The notes: a model not told the origin generated them from the sequence alone. DNA of 53,754 bases from Bradyrhizobium genosp. SA-3 (GCF_004212635.1 NZ_PSRT01000054.1:1-53754), one strand, 5' to 3'; positions 24,501 through 33,193 are shown, counted from the first letter of the stretch. Translations and numbers: made by a program.

Positions 24501-26387
24501 GTTGAATTCATGGCTGAGTGCGATCGGCTTGCCGTCGCTGGTCTCGATTGTCATATCGTGCAGCCATACCGGCGCCTGCCTGGTGCGCGGCACGATCTGA
24601 TAGGTGCGTTCGTTGACCACGTTCAAGCCGTGATTTTCAATCACCGGCACGCGATAGGATAGCGACAGCGGTGCGGCATCCGAGAAAACCTTCAGGCCGA
24701 ATCGCCTGGGATCGTCGTCCTCCTCGAGGCGGTAAACCGAAATCGTCACCGGTCGGGCTGAGTTGAGCTTTTCGATGGTGGTGATGTCGGCGATCGCCTG
24801 TTCGGCGCTGAATATCTCGGTGTAGCCGCCGGAAAAGGCCTGGGCATAGCGGCCTGCGAGCATGCGCGCCCGCATGCCGTCGACAGACGCCGCGAGCGCG
24901 ACCTTCAACTTGTCGCCCCAGGACTCGGCAATGGCGCTGATCCCGGCTTCGAGTGTCTCGCGCTCGACGACCGGGGCCTTACCTTCATATCGCCCGATGA
25001 TGTAGTGGACGCGCGCCAGTGATCCTTCGGGGAAGGACACGTAGGAGGCCGACAGGGTCCCCTTGTAGACTTGCGAGAGGAAGGCGCCGACGCGCGTGCG
25101 CACGTCGGTGTCGTATTTGTCGCGCGGAATGAAGCAGAGGATGGAGACGAAGCGATCGAACTTGTCCACGCGTGCCAGCGCCCGGACACGGGGGCGCTCA
25201 TAGAGGATCAGGATCTCCATGACGAAATTGTAGAGCGTTTCGACGTCGATCTGGAACAGATCGTCGCGCGGATAATCTTCGAGAATATGCGTCAGGGCCT
25301 TGCCCGAATGGCTGTTCGGGTCGAAGCCGGCGCGCTGCAGCACCTGCGCCACCTTGTGGCGGGCATAAGGGATTTGCTTGACCGAGCGGGTATAGGCGCC
25401 GGACGTGAACAGACCGACGAGGCGCAATTCCCCTTCGAGCCGGCCGTCGGCGGTATAGAGCTTGATGCCTACATAGTCCAACCGGATGCGGCGATGAACG
25501 CGGCTGGAGACGTTGGCCTTGATGACGATGAGGAGGCTCGGCTCCCGCATGAACTCGCGAATTTCCGACGTCATCACCACCATTTCGCGACCGCGGCGCA
25601 GGACCTTCACCTCGGGATCGCGCAGGATGCCGAGGCCCTCACCGGTCGTGATGTCGTCCGACGCATCGCTGTCGGGCGAAAAGCGATATTCGCGCACGCC
25701 CAGAAAGGTGAAATTGTCCAGGCACAGCCAATGCAGGAACTGGCTGGCTTCGGCGATCTCGTCAATCGGCAGCGGCGGCGGATTGGTCGAGAAGACCTTG
25801 ATCGCCTCCTCAATGCGGGCACGCATGGGCTTCCAGTCGGTTACGCAGGCGCGCACGTCATTCAACGTCATGGTCAACCCATCGACCAGCCTTTGGCGGT
25901 CGGCGTCGACGTCGATGCGGGTGATGTGGAGATGGATGAGGCTTTCGCGCGCGCCCCTCGCTCCCTCCGGCAGGGTTTCGCCATGGAAGCGAACCAGCTT
26001 GCCTTGCTCGTCGCGCTCCACCGCGATGATAGGATGAGCGACCAGGGTGACCTCGATGCCTTGCTCGGCGAGCTCTGCCAGCGTGGAATCGAACAGGAAG
26101 GGCATGTTGTCGTTGAGAATTTCGAGCACGGAGATCTCGCGGCCATCCGGCATCATCGGATTGACGATGCGGATATCGGCGCGACCTGCCGTGCGCCGCT
26201 GTACATGTTCCCAGGCCTGCTCGGCCAGGAAGGCCAGCGAAGCGGCGTCGTGGTTGGCGAGATCCTCGCTATTGGTGTGGCCGAACAGGAGTTCGGCAAA
26301 AATCCGGGGCGTGTTGCCTAGCTGCACGCTTCCCGCGGCATCGCGAATCAGGGTCGACCGGGCCTTGTCGTCACGCCACGCTTCCAT
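21570..26387 (-). CDS. gdhB: NAD-specific glutamate dehydrogenase, large (180-kDa class)
   Basis: This enzyme oxidatively deaminates glutamate to 2-oxoglutarate and ammonia with NAD+. From ATG 26387, chosen for the GACGGAGGACGTT site, it has 1605 residues, normal for the large class. The N-terminal half holds the regulatory ACT-like and helical regions. The catalytic domain around 810-860 shows KVARGGLRWSDRPQDFRTEI and VIVPVGAKGGFVPK, which includes the active lysine; later come DVFGNGMLLSP, IRIAGADVRARVIGEGANLG and the C-terminal helical bundle ending NLLGDLVKT. No frameshift is seen over 4.8 kb. Copies A and B of a same-orientation repeat lie just outside both ends, and an IS3 relic sits beyond its 3' end, so the gene may have been moved as a cassette. 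Confidence 0.96.
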   Translation of the reverse strand: MEAWRDDKARSTLIRDAAGSVQLGNTPRIFAELLFGHTNSEDLANHDAASLAFLAEQAWEHVQRRTAGRADIRIVNPMMPDGREISVLEILNDNMPFLFDSTLAELAEQGIEVTLVAHPIIAVERDEQGKLVRFHGETLPEGARGARESLIHLHITRIDVDADRQRLVDGLTMTLNDVRACVTDWKPMRARIEEAIKVFSTNPPPLPIDEIAEASQFLHWLCLDNFTFLGVREYRFSPDSDASDDITTGEGLGILRDPEVKVLRRGREMVVMTSEIREFMREPSLLIVIKANVSSRVHRRIRLDYVGIKLYTADGRLEGELRLVGLFTSGAYTRSVKQIPYARHKVAQVLQRAGFDPNSHSGKALTHILEDYPRDDLFQIDVETLYNFVMEILILYERPRVRALARVDKFDRFVSILCFIPRDKYDTDVRTRVGAFLSQVYKGTLSASYVSFPEGSLARVHYIIGRYEGKAPVVERETLEAGISAIAESWGDKLKVALAASVDGMRARMLAGRYAQAFSGGYTEIFSAEQAIADITTIEKLNSARPVTISVYRLEEDDDPRRFGLKVFSDAAPLSLSYRVPVIENHGLNVVNERTYQIVPRTRQAPVWLHDMTIETSDGKPIALSHEFNHRLEASIMAVVRDRAESDGFNALILRTALSWREVSTIRALSRYLHQIRAPFTQDYMWETLRKNAAITANIVALFQGRLDPRLGLTVAERSAREMALVAEIEEQLKSVASLDEDRILRRFTNLVQATIRTNLWQVGQDGHPHPVISFKFDARKIEALPAPRPLYEIFVYSPRVEGIHLRFGKVARGGLRWSDRPQDFRTEILGLVKAQQVKNVVIVPVGAKGGFVPKRLPSPSSRDHFMAEGTEAYRIFVRTLLELTDNLDGDDIVPPDSTVRHDADDPYLVVAADKGTATFSDIANAISTEKHHWLGDAFASGGSQGYDHKKMGITARGAWEAVKRHFRELGTDIQTKPFTVAGVGDMSGDVFGNGMLLSPATKLIAAFDHRDIFIDPSPDPAISLAERKRLFNLLRSSWQDYDKSLISQGGGVFSRSLKAIPLAPEVRTLLDLDKPQATPFEVMTAILKARVDLLWFGGIGTYIRSSSESDDQAGDRANDPIRIAGADVRARVIGEGANLGVTQRGRIEAAQKGVKLNTDAIDNSAGVNTSDVEVNIKIALARPEREGRLTPGDRNDLLAAMTEEVGALVLRNNYLQTLALSLAERKGVAEIGFLTRLMQSLEQRGLLSRAVEFLPDDAAITERTRRNQLLTRPELAVLLAYAKLTLYDDLLATGVPDDPYLARELSQYFPHQVQEKFPTAVQSHRLRREIIATSLANAVINRGGPACVVRLTDETDADIATIVTAFVAVDESYGLKRLNAAIDALDTRIDGQLQLGLYASLQDLLLSRMVWYVRNADLNAGLDAVIARFGPGIREIAAGLDKTLPQDLQAGRTKRRRDLIDAGVPAGLAADLADLDALVSAPDIVTVAERTSRAIGDAAATFFAAEADFRLDRIIAAARSVPASDNYERLAIDRAVDQIAAAERALVANMLANGESGQQAAGDWLAAHPEAMRVRRSVEEIAASGLTLAKLTVAANLLGDLVKT

Positions 26388-26600
26388 AACGTCCTCCGTC
26401 TCTCGCATCGTCCGATCGCAATCGCGATCGTCAGCTTGCTTCTGGAGTTGATCGCTTCGAGCGCCGTTATCTTGACCGCGATCCGGCGCCGCGAAATCTG
26501 CCCTCGGCACCTGATCCTATCACTCCGAACGGCCAAGGCGCGTGGAGTCGTGGCGAAAAGCCCGACGACCGCCGGGTCGTCGGCGTCATGAGAAATCGTA

Positions 26601-26650
26601 AGTACATTCAATGACATACGAGTTCGAAGTTTTGTTCGGAGCGGCGCACC
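26601..26650. repeat. AT-rich dispersed repeat with ACATACGAGTTCG core, copy B
   Basis: AGTACATTCAATGACATACG followed by AGTTCGAAGT and GCGGCGCACC matches copy A at 38 of 50 positions by hand alignment, in the same orientation. It lies about 210 bp upstream of the NAD-glutamate dehydrogenase start, so it may fall within or near its promoter region. Confidence 0.7.
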
Positions 26651-26937
26651 ATTTCCCTCTCTTTGTTCGATCCCTGTTCTCGTGAAAACGCGCTAATAGG
26701 TGCGCAGCAAAAACCCCTGGGGGAGCGGTCAAATGACTCGCGCCGGGAAGATTGGGTATCCGTCGTCGCTGCATCCGAGCTAATGACGGTTTGTTCAGGG
26801 CGTTGCCCTGCCGACCAAGATTATCCTCACTGACGTCCTTAGGACCTGGGAATGGGCGCGAGCTGCGCTCTTCGCGTCCCGCGCCCGCGGGGGCTGCGAG
26901 CGATCCGACGAAGTTCTGGAGTCGAGCCGGCGTTGCC
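26651..26937. other. Spacer without recognisable gene
   Basis: No convincing coding region is present between the repeat upstream of glutamate dehydrogenase and the 3' end of the CBS-domain gene. A 102-codon chance frame here has no ribosome site and no family character. The G+C-rich stretch GCGTCCCGCGCCCGCGGGGG near 26872 could fold, perhaps ending the CBS transcript. Confidence 0.4.
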
Positions 26938-27360
26938 TCAATGATGATGGGCCGACACGCTCTTGACGCATTGCGTCAACAGATCAGGGGTGGCGGATTG
27001 GCCGATATCACCGAGACTGATCATGCCGACCATCCGCTTGCTCTTGTTGATCACGGGTAGCCTGCGGATTTTCAGCGTCTCCATGTGATGCACGGCTTTC
27101 GCCAGATCATCGTCTTCCCGGCAGCAATGGATGCCTTCGGTCATCACGTCCCGCGCCGTCATGCGCGCGGCGTTGAAGTCCTTGCTCGCGAGACCTTTGC
27201 AGACGATATCGCGATCGGTCACCATCCCGACCAAATGGTCGCCTTCGCCGATCGGAATGCAGCCGATGTCGTGCCCTTGCATCAACTTCGCGATCTCGAT
27301 GATCGGGGTGTCGGGGCTGACCCAATCGACGCCCTTGTGCATCACGTCTTTGACTTTCAT
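26938..27360 (-). CDS. CBS-domain pair protein
   Basis: The 140-residue protein is two CBS domains and nothing else: MKVKDVMHKGVDWVSPDTPI through GMVTDRDIVCKGLA, and ARDVMTEGIHCCREDDDLAK through RLPVINKSKRMVGMISLGDI. The paired domains usually bind adenine nucleotides and act as energy sensors on a partner. Two adjacent cysteines (HCC) and a histidine tail (SAHHH) are unusual small features. The ribosome site is GGAGG before the ATG at 27360. It is downstream of the YbaK-like gene on the same strand (114-bp gap), a pairing that could be an operon. No partner enzyme is adjacent. Confidence 0.88.
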   Translation of the reverse strand: MKVKDVMHKGVDWVSPDTPIIEIAKLMQGHDIGCIPIGEGDHLVGMVTDRDIVCKGLASKDFNAARMTARDVMTEGIHCCREDDDLAKAVHHMETLKIRRLPVINKSKRMVGMISLGDIGQSATPDLLTQCVKSVSAHHH

Positions 27361-27474
27361 GGAGGACCTCCGTTGCGAACGCAGCCCCCGCTGAATTGAC
27401 TATACATCGAACCGGGCGCGGCCGCACGCGCGCCGTGACGGTGCGTACCGGGATCATCTCGCCGCCATGCCGCG

Positions 27475-27945
27475 TCAGTCATGCATGCTGAAGCGTCCAT
27501 GCGGTGCACTGGCCGTCAGGCGCTCGAACTGCGCATGGGTGAGCTGGAGCAGCGTCTCGTGATCGCCGGCTTCGATATAGACCTCGGGCTGGGCCCGGAT
27601 ACTTTCATCGACGATGAGATCGAGCCCGTAGCACCGGCCGACCGCCGGAATGGCTCCGTGCGCGCAGTCCATGAACAGCTGGTTGATCTCGGTTTCGTTG
27701 GCCATGGCGAGATCCTCGCCAAGCCTCTCCTTCAAGTCCGGCAGGTTGAGATGGTGCGATGCCGGCACGACCGCGAGCATATAGCCGCCGTCGTGCCGCA
27801 GCACGACGGCCTTGGCGAGACGATCGCCAGAGACGTGGCACGCCTGCGCCGTGCGCGTGGATGACATGGTGAGATCGTGCGGGATCTCGGCATACTGGAT
27901 GTTCTCGGCAGCCAGATACCGATGCAGTGTGGGGGCGATGGACAT
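27475..27945 (-). CDS. YbaK/EbsC family aminoacyl-tRNA deacylase-like protein
   Basis: ATG 27945 follows GAAAGGCGAAGCC; longer starts lack a ribosome site. The 156-residue product has the YbaK/ProX fold: MSSTRTAQACHVSGDRLAKA followed by VVLRHDGGYMLAVVPASHHL (the conserved lysine in RLAKAVVL), LGEDLAMANETEI, CAHGAIPAVGRCYGL with the GxxPP/GxxP-like loop here GAIPAVG, and YIEAGDHETLLQLTHAQFER. Family members remove mischarged amino acids from tRNA, but many stand-alone relatives have unknown substrates. It precedes the CBS gene. Confidence 0.87.
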   Translation of the reverse strand: MSIAPTLHRYLAAENIQYAEIPHDLTMSSTRTAQACHVSGDRLAKAVVLRHDGGYMLAVVPASHHLNLPDLKERLGEDLAMANETEINQLFMDCAHGAIPAVGRCYGLDLIVDESIRAQPEVYIEAGDHETLLQLTHAQFERLTASAPHGRFSMHD

Positions 27946-28288
27946 GGCTTCGCCTTTCGGATGGATGCAACCATCCACCGTGAGGCTGCCCCCGCCGCAC
28001 GATGGGCGGCTGCGTGATTGCCGGCCTTCAGCATAGGCCTTGCCCTCGAATGCCGCAACTGAGTCGGAGGTTCGGAGTGCTCCGCGCTCACCTCATCCGT
28101 GATCTCAGGCGCGGCGGCCGCAACGCACGCGCTACGCTAGCGCTATCCATGCACGCCGCCGCTGCACGGACTTTTTTGCCAGGGACGGTCCAGGGACGGT
28201 TCGGTGTGATGGCAAGACGAGGCCAATCCCGCCTTCATGGAAAGCACTCGCCGTCGCTGCGGCCATGAGCGGGAAGGCGGCGGGTTGG
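27946..28288. other. Spacer without recognisable gene; contains an 11-bp tandem duplication
   Basis: The region upstream of the YbaK-like gene holds its promoter and no credible frame. CCAGGGACGGT occurs twice in perfect tandem (28179-28189 and 28190-28200). The remainder is G+C-rich with no other structure that I can name. Confidence 0.5.
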
Positions 28289-28331
28289 AATTATATAGAT
28301 ATTTCAATCGTATAGGAGTTCGCAGCTATAT
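28289..28331. repeat. AT-rich dispersed repeat with GAGTTCG core, copy C
   Basis: AATTATATAGATATTTCAAT then GTATAGGAGTTCGCAG aligns without gaps with copy A at 31 of the first 40 positions: AATTATATAG, TTCAAT and GAGTTCGC are identical. It has the same orientation as copies A and B and lies between the YbaK-like gene and the DUF1326/DUF2182 pair. From there to 28594 I see only spacer, which must hold the DUF1326 promoter. Confidence 0.62.
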
Positions 28332-28594
28332 TTTAAATAGAGCTCCATTCCTCTGATTTCGGACGTCCTAAAAGCCCGGCTGCTCTGCCGCGTCCGTTCG
28401 CTGTACGCGCCCGGCTGCCGCTGATATGCTCCTGGCCATAGGACAGTGAATGGCAGCTGGCCACAGACTTTCCCGCGATGCCGGCCTTCTGATCGGACTC
28501 GATCCCGCTCGCACTTTTTCGCATTGCCTCGACATAACGCTGAACAAAATCCTCTACGGCTGCCGCGTTCCCCGCTCACATTGGGAGATGTGCC

Positions 28595-29227
28595 ATGGCT
28601 GCACCGGACTGGCGTCTCGAAGGCGAATGGATGAAGAATTGCAACTGCGCGTTTGGTTGCCCCTGCGATTTCAATGCTCCCCCCACCCACGGATACTGCA
28701 AGGGCATGGTCGGCATGCGGATCACCGCGGGACATTTTGAGGGCGTCAAGCTCGATGGCCTCTGTTTCGCTGTGGTCGTAGATTTCCCCGGCGCGCTGCA
28801 TGAAGGCAACGGCAAGATGCAGCCCATCGTCGACGAGCGCGCCACACCGGAGCAACAGCAGGCGCTGTTCAACATTCTGTCGGGCAAGCATTCGGCCGAG
28901 GGCACGCTATTCCACATCTTCAGCCTGATCGTGACCACCATTCACGATCCGATTTTTGCGCCCTTCGAATTTTCCTTCGACAAGGACGGACGCGTCGCAA
29001 AACTCGTCGTCACGGGCGTGCTCGAAACCGACGTCGAGCCGATCAAGAATCCGGTGACGGGTGAGCCGCACCGCATCCAAGTGGTGATGCCCGAGGGGTT
29101 CGAGCACAGGGCTGCCGAGGTCGCGTCCGCCAACATCCGCTCGACCGGTGCGATCCCGTTCGAGACCAAGGGCACGCACAGCTCGCTCGCCAATGTTGTG
29201 CAGACGCCCGAGGGCGTTGCGGCATGA
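28595..29227 (+). CDS. DUF1326 protein, cysteine-rich N-terminus
   Basis: Translation starts at ATG 28595 behind GGGAGATGTGCC. The 210-residue soluble protein begins APDWRLEGEWMKNCNC and has five clustered cysteines, C16, C18, C22, C24 and C35 (NCNCAFGCPCDF...GYC), the DUF1326 hallmark and a likely metal or redox site. Later blocks include ITAGHFEGVKLDGLCFAVVV and PGALHEGNGKMQPIVDE. DUF1326 genes are repeatedly found next to DUF2182 membrane proteins, as here, which suggests a two-part system. No signal peptide is visible. Function is not established; metal handling is inference from the cysteines. Confidence 0.87.
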   Translation: MAAPDWRLEGEWMKNCNCAFGCPCDFNAPPTHGYCKGMVGMRITAGHFEGVKLDGLCFAVVVDFPGALHEGNGKMQPIVDERATPEQQQALFNILSGKHSAEGTLFHIFSLIVTTIHDPIFAPFEFSFDKDGRVAKLVVTGVLETDVEPIKNPVTGEPHRIQVVMPEGFEHRAAEVASANIRSTGAIPFETKGTHSSLANVVQTPEGVAA

Positions 29228-29233
29228 TGTGGC

Positions 29234-29264
29234 GCTGACATCGAGACAAGATCTCGGTGTCAGC
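29234..29264. promoter_or_regulatory. Intercistronic hairpin
   Basis: GCTGACATCGAGA (29234-29246) and TCTCGGTGTCAGC (29252-29264) form a 13-bp stem with one G-T wobble and a CAAGA loop. It lies 7 bp after the DUF1326 stop and 27 bp before the DUF2182 start. No T-run follows, so it may stabilise the upstream message or attenuate the downstream gene. Confidence 0.7.
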
Positions 29265-29290
29265 TCTCCATCGCTATCCTGGGCAAGTCC

Positions 29291-30070
29291 ATGCAGGGGC
29301 GCTTGATGCTGGAACACCTGCTCCACCGCGACCGGCTGATCGTCGCGATCGGGACCGCCGCAGTGGTGGCGCTCGCCTGGGCCTATCTCGCCGGCGGCGC
29401 CGGCATGGACACCGAGATGATGGCCGACATGCCGGACATGGCGCCAATGCCGTGGACGCCGCTCTATGCAGCGCTGTTGCTCGTGATGTGGTGGGTGATG
29501 ATGATCGCGATGATGGCGCCGAGCGCGGCGCCGACCGTTCTCCTGTATGCGACCGTCAAGCGCAAGCAGGAGACTGCATCCCGGGCGGCAATCGATGCCT
29601 GGATCTTTCTCGCCGGCTATCTCGTGACATGGGCCGGGTTCAGTGTCGTTGCGGTCCTGGCGCAATGGGCGCTCGAACGCTTCGGGTTGTTGTCGATGGC
29701 GATGGCCAGCACCAGCGCGGTTTTGGGCGGCATCATCCTGCTTGCCGCCGGCCTCTATCAGCTCACGCCGCTCAAACATGCCTGCTTGCGCTACTGCGAG
29801 AGCCCGCTGCTGTTTCTCAGCCGGCATTGGCGGCCCGGCACGCGCGGAGCATTCTGGATGGGACTTCGCCATGGCAGCTACTGCGTCGGCTGCTGCTGGT
29901 TTCTGATGGTATTGCTGTTCGTCGGCGGCGTGATGAATCTGGCCTGGATCATCGGCATTGCGCTCTATGTCGCCGCTGAGAAACTGCTACCGTTCGGCCA
30001 ACGATTGAGTTATGCGGCAGGCGCGGTCCTCATCCTGTCCGGCGCGATCGTTCTTGCGCGCGCGATCTGA
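29291..30070 (+). CDS. DUF2182 integral membrane protein
   Basis: The 259-residue protein (ATG 29291; ATG 29306 has the better GGGGCG site) has about six membrane helices: 17-36, 57-80 (LYAALLLVMWWVMMIAMMAP), 100-123, 133-155, 190-215 and 225-250. The DUF2182 signature MIAMMAPSAAPTVLLY and the late GLRHGSYCVGCCWFLM with three cysteines are present. A Met-rich loop (MDTEMMADMPDMAPMPW) lies on the first extracytoplasmic turn and, with the cysteines, resembles copper-handling proteins. It follows DUF1326 by 63 bp. The family is described as predicted metal-binding; no activity is proven. Confidence 0.87.
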   Translation: MQGRLMLEHLLHRDRLIVAIGTAAVVALAWAYLAGGAGMDTEMMADMPDMAPMPWTPLYAALLLVMWWVMMIAMMAPSAAPTVLLYATVKRKQETASRAAIDAWIFLAGYLVTWAGFSVVAVLAQWALERFGLLSMAMASTSAVLGGIILLAAGLYQLTPLKHACLRYCESPLLFLSRHWRPGTRGAFWMGLRHGSYCVGCCWFLMVLLFVGGVMNLAWIIGIALYVAAEKLLPFGQRLSYAAGAVLILSGAIVLARAI

Positions 30071-30340
30071 GCGGCCGGTACAGACGACCAAAGGTATCGC
30101 CCTGCCAATACCGCGTGGTTGCTCAAAAACAGCCGACCTCCGTGGTCATACGGATGTTGTAAGCTAAAGAATTGAGCATTATCCAAACAGAAACTTAAGG
30201 CTGTCCCGCCTAGCTTGGGGCTATGAACAGCACCCGCGCCGCTTTCGGCCGCGGCGGTCTCAATCGAGGCGGAGACAGGCGATGCCATCATTGGCGGCGA
30301 GCGCAGTTCTGCCCTGGCGGCTGAGGCGAGGGCGCGTGTC

Positions 30341-32980
30341 GTGATTCCCGCAAGTTCCGTCCGCAAAGCCGGCAGAACGATCCTGCGGAATGCTCCGCTG
30401 CAGATCGCATTGTTCTTCCTGCCCCTGGTCTGGATCGGCTATTTCGCGATCACGTCATCGGAACGGACGGATGCGGTCCAGCAGGCGCGGTCGCACGGCA
30501 ACAGCGTCGCCGAATTGTTCGAGGAAAACACCGAGCGCATCTTCGAGCGCGTGGATCAGTCGTTGCTGGTGGTGCGAGCGCTCTACGCCCAGGATCCGTT
30601 GACCTTCAGCCTGAAGTTCTGGTCCGAGAAGGCTCGCATCGCCACCGGCGACGTGGTCCAGTTCGCGCTGATCGGGTCGGATGGCTACATGACGGATACG
30701 ACGGTGGGCTATTCTGGTCCGCCGCTCTATCTCGGCGATCGCGAGCACTTCATTCAAACCATGTCGCAGGCCGACGATCGCCTCTACGTGGCGAAACCGG
30801 TTCTGGGCCGCGCGTCCAACAAATGGACCATACAGATCGGAAGAAAGCTCTTCGATCTTGCCAGGAATCCCGTGGGCGTGGTCGTCGGCTCGATCAGCGT
30901 CGATGTCGTCGGTCGATTCTACGACACCGCAAAGCTCGGCGCTGGAGGAACGCTGGTCCTCAGAAATGCGAACCAGGTCGTGCTCGCCGCGCGGGGCATG
31001 AACCAGGACGCGGTGTTGGGGCAGCGTGCGCCGAACCGCGTCGAAGGCGAGCTGCGGGATGGCTTCTACGCCCAATATTGGAACGTAAACCATCCCAACC
31101 GCGATGACAGGCTGGTGACCGCGCGCAGATCGCGGCTCTTTCCACTCATCTTCACCGTAGGTATCTCGGAACGCGAGATCTATTCGCGCGCGGATATCAG
31201 GCAGAAGGTCTATCTCGGCGGCGCGCTGCTGCTCACGTTCATCATTCTGACTGCGACGATGTTCCACTGGCGGCGCCGACAGGCGCTGGATCGCGCCCAG
31301 CGCGAGCTGCGCGAATTCGCCAGCAAGTTCGAAGACGCGCTCAGAAACCTTCCCCAGGGCTTGAGCATGTTCGACGGCAGCGACCGCCTGATCGCATTCA
31401 ATCAACAATGGCTCGAACTCTATGGTCTCGTGCCGGAGGAGATTCGGATCGGCATGGACTTCCGCGAGGTGTTTGCAAAACAGACCGCCGTTCTCGACGT
31501 CGAGGCTTACCTGGTCGATCTGAAGAATCGGCTCGCCAAGTCGGAGCACACCTCGAACACCGTGCAGTTTCCGGATGGGCGGGTTGCCTATATCTCCTAC
31601 GGACGGCGCGAGGGCGGCGGCTGGGTCGCCACCCATGAAGACATCACCGAACGCAAGGCATCCGAGGATCGGATCGAAAGGCTCGCGCATTACGACAGTC
31701 TGACTGGATTGGCCAATCGCAATCTGTTCAAGGAGCGCATCGACGAAGCACTCGCGACGTCCGGCGCCTCGGGAGCTCCCTTCGCCGTACTCCTGCTGGA
31801 TCTCGACAAGTTCAAGTCCGTCAACGACGTGCTCGGTCACCAATGTGGCGATGCCTTGCTGAAGCAGGTCGCGGGCCGGATCAAGGCGCAGATCCGTGAC
31901 GCCGACACGGCGGCGCGGATCGGCGGCGACGAGTTTGCCGTGATCGTTGCGCCGGGCCGGGGCGCGATGCAGGACGGCGCCGCCAGCCTCGCTGCGCGGC
32001 TGGTTCAGGCCATTGCCGAGCCTTATCAGATCGACAATCATCCCATCGTGATCGGCTGCAGCATCGGCATCGCCGTGGCTCCCGAGCATGGCAGCCGCGT
32101 CGATGAGATCCTTCGTAATGCCGACCTTGCGCTCTACAAGTCGAAGAACGCCGGCCGGAACTGCTTCCATACCTACTCGGTGGAGCTCAAGGCCGAAGCG
32201 GATCAGCGCAACGTGCTCGAGATCGAGCTTCGTGAGGCAATCTGGCGCGAGGAAATCGAAGTGTTCTATCAGCCTGTGACCGAGCTCGGCACCGGCCGTG
32301 TGAAATCGGTCGAGGCTCTTGCGCGTTGGCATCACGGCACCAGGGGCTTCATTTCCCCCACCGAGTTCATTGCGGTTGCAGAGGCGGGTGGACTGATCGT
32401 TGAACTCGGCAATCAGGTCCTGACCAAGGCGTGCCGGGATGCGATGACCATGCCGGACGACGTCAAGGTCGCGGTCAACCTGTCCGCCCTGCAGTTCGCC
32501 GGCACCAACCTCGTCGACACCGTGACGTTCGCACTGGCGCAGAGTGGACTTCCGCAAACCCGGCTCGAGCTCGAGATCACCGAGAGCGTTTTCCTCGCCG
32601 ACACCCAGGAAAATCTCAAGACGCTCCAGCGCCTCAAGGCGCTCGGCGTCTCCATTGCGCTTGACGACTTCGGTGTCGGTTACTCGTCATTGTCCTATCT
32701 GACGGCCTTTCCGTTCGACAAGGTCAAGATCGACAAATCCTTCATCGACAGGATTGACCGCCGCGAGACCGTCGCCGTGCTGAAATCCATCGTGCAGCTT
32801 GCCGAGACCCTGAAGCTCTCGATCGTCGCCGAGGGTGTCGAGACCTCCGAACAGCTCAGACAGCTCCATTCGCTCGGAATTCCGCTCGGCCAAGGCTACT
32901 ACTTCAGCAAGCCCGTGCCGCTCGCGGGCCTGTCGTGGCAAGCTCCCGCCACGCGGCGGAGACGGCGGACGGCCGCGTGA
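30341..32980 (+). CDS. Membrane GGDEF-EAL c-di-GMP enzyme with Cache-like and PAS domains
   Basis: The 879-residue protein (GTG 30341 after GAGGCGAGGG) has a membrane helix at about 19-38, a periplasmic Cache-type sensor to about 285, a second helix at 290-308 (LGGALLLTFIILTATMF), a PAS-like domain (FEDALRNLPQGLSMFDGSDR) at 325-440, then GGDEF (about 445-610) and EAL (about 625-865) domains. The cyclase motif is intact GGDEF (near 528). The phosphodiesterase shows SVEALARWHH, VAVNLSALQF, LEITESV, LDDFGVGYSSL and VKIDKSF, so both activities look possible. It would sense an external small molecule and change c-di-GMP level. An antisense frame across it is a G+C shadow. Confidence 0.94.
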   Translation: MIPASSVRKAGRTILRNAPLQIALFFLPLVWIGYFAITSSERTDAVQQARSHGNSVAELFEENTERIFERVDQSLLVVRALYAQDPLTFSLKFWSEKARIATGDVVQFALIGSDGYMTDTTVGYSGPPLYLGDREHFIQTMSQADDRLYVAKPVLGRASNKWTIQIGRKLFDLARNPVGVVVGSISVDVVGRFYDTAKLGAGGTLVLRNANQVVLAARGMNQDAVLGQRAPNRVEGELRDGFYAQYWNVNHPNRDDRLVTARRSRLFPLIFTVGISEREIYSRADIRQKVYLGGALLLTFIILTATMFHWRRRQALDRAQRELREFASKFEDALRNLPQGLSMFDGSDRLIAFNQQWLELYGLVPEEIRIGMDFREVFAKQTAVLDVEAYLVDLKNRLAKSEHTSNTVQFPDGRVAYISYGRREGGGWVATHEDITERKASEDRIERLAHYDSLTGLANRNLFKERIDEALATSGASGAPFAVLLLDLDKFKSVNDVLGHQCGDALLKQVAGRIKAQIRDADTAARIGGDEFAVIVAPGRGAMQDGAASLAARLVQAIAEPYQIDNHPIVIGCSIGIAVAPEHGSRVDEILRNADLALYKSKNAGRNCFHTYSVELKAEADQRNVLEIELREAIWREEIEVFYQPVTELGTGRVKSVEALARWHHGTRGFISPTEFIAVAEAGGLIVELGNQVLTKACRDAMTMPDDVKVAVNLSALQFAGTNLVDTVTFALAQSGLPQTRLELEITESVFLADTQENLKTLQRLKALGVSIALDDFGVGYSSLSYLTAFPFDKVKIDKSFIDRIDRRETVAVLKSIVQLAETLKLSIVAEGVETSEQLRQLHSLGIPLGQGYYFSKPVPLAGLSWQAPATRRRRRTAA

Positions 32981-33193
32981 CGAGACAGGCAGAGCGCGGA
33001 TCTTAAATTCGCGCGTGCTATCCTCCCCCTCGGGGATGGAATTGACCGTCCCGGCTTCGCTCCCTTGGCAAGCTCTTTCCCACAACCGTCTGCGCGTGGC
33101 GCCTACGTCCATTCGCAATTGTGAGACTTGAGCACGAGCCGCGTTCCCGCCTCCGTGCTATTGCTGCTCCTCGCAATCTACGCGAGGACATCC

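Noticed and set aside
25071..26321. 416-codon antisense frame within the glutamate dehydrogenase gene
   Set aside because: It is opposite conserved gdh coding sequence and has His/Asp/Arg-rich shadow composition.
30455..32557. 700-codon antisense frame
   Set aside because: It is fully opposite a convincing GGDEF-EAL gene; long antisense frames are expected at this G+C content.
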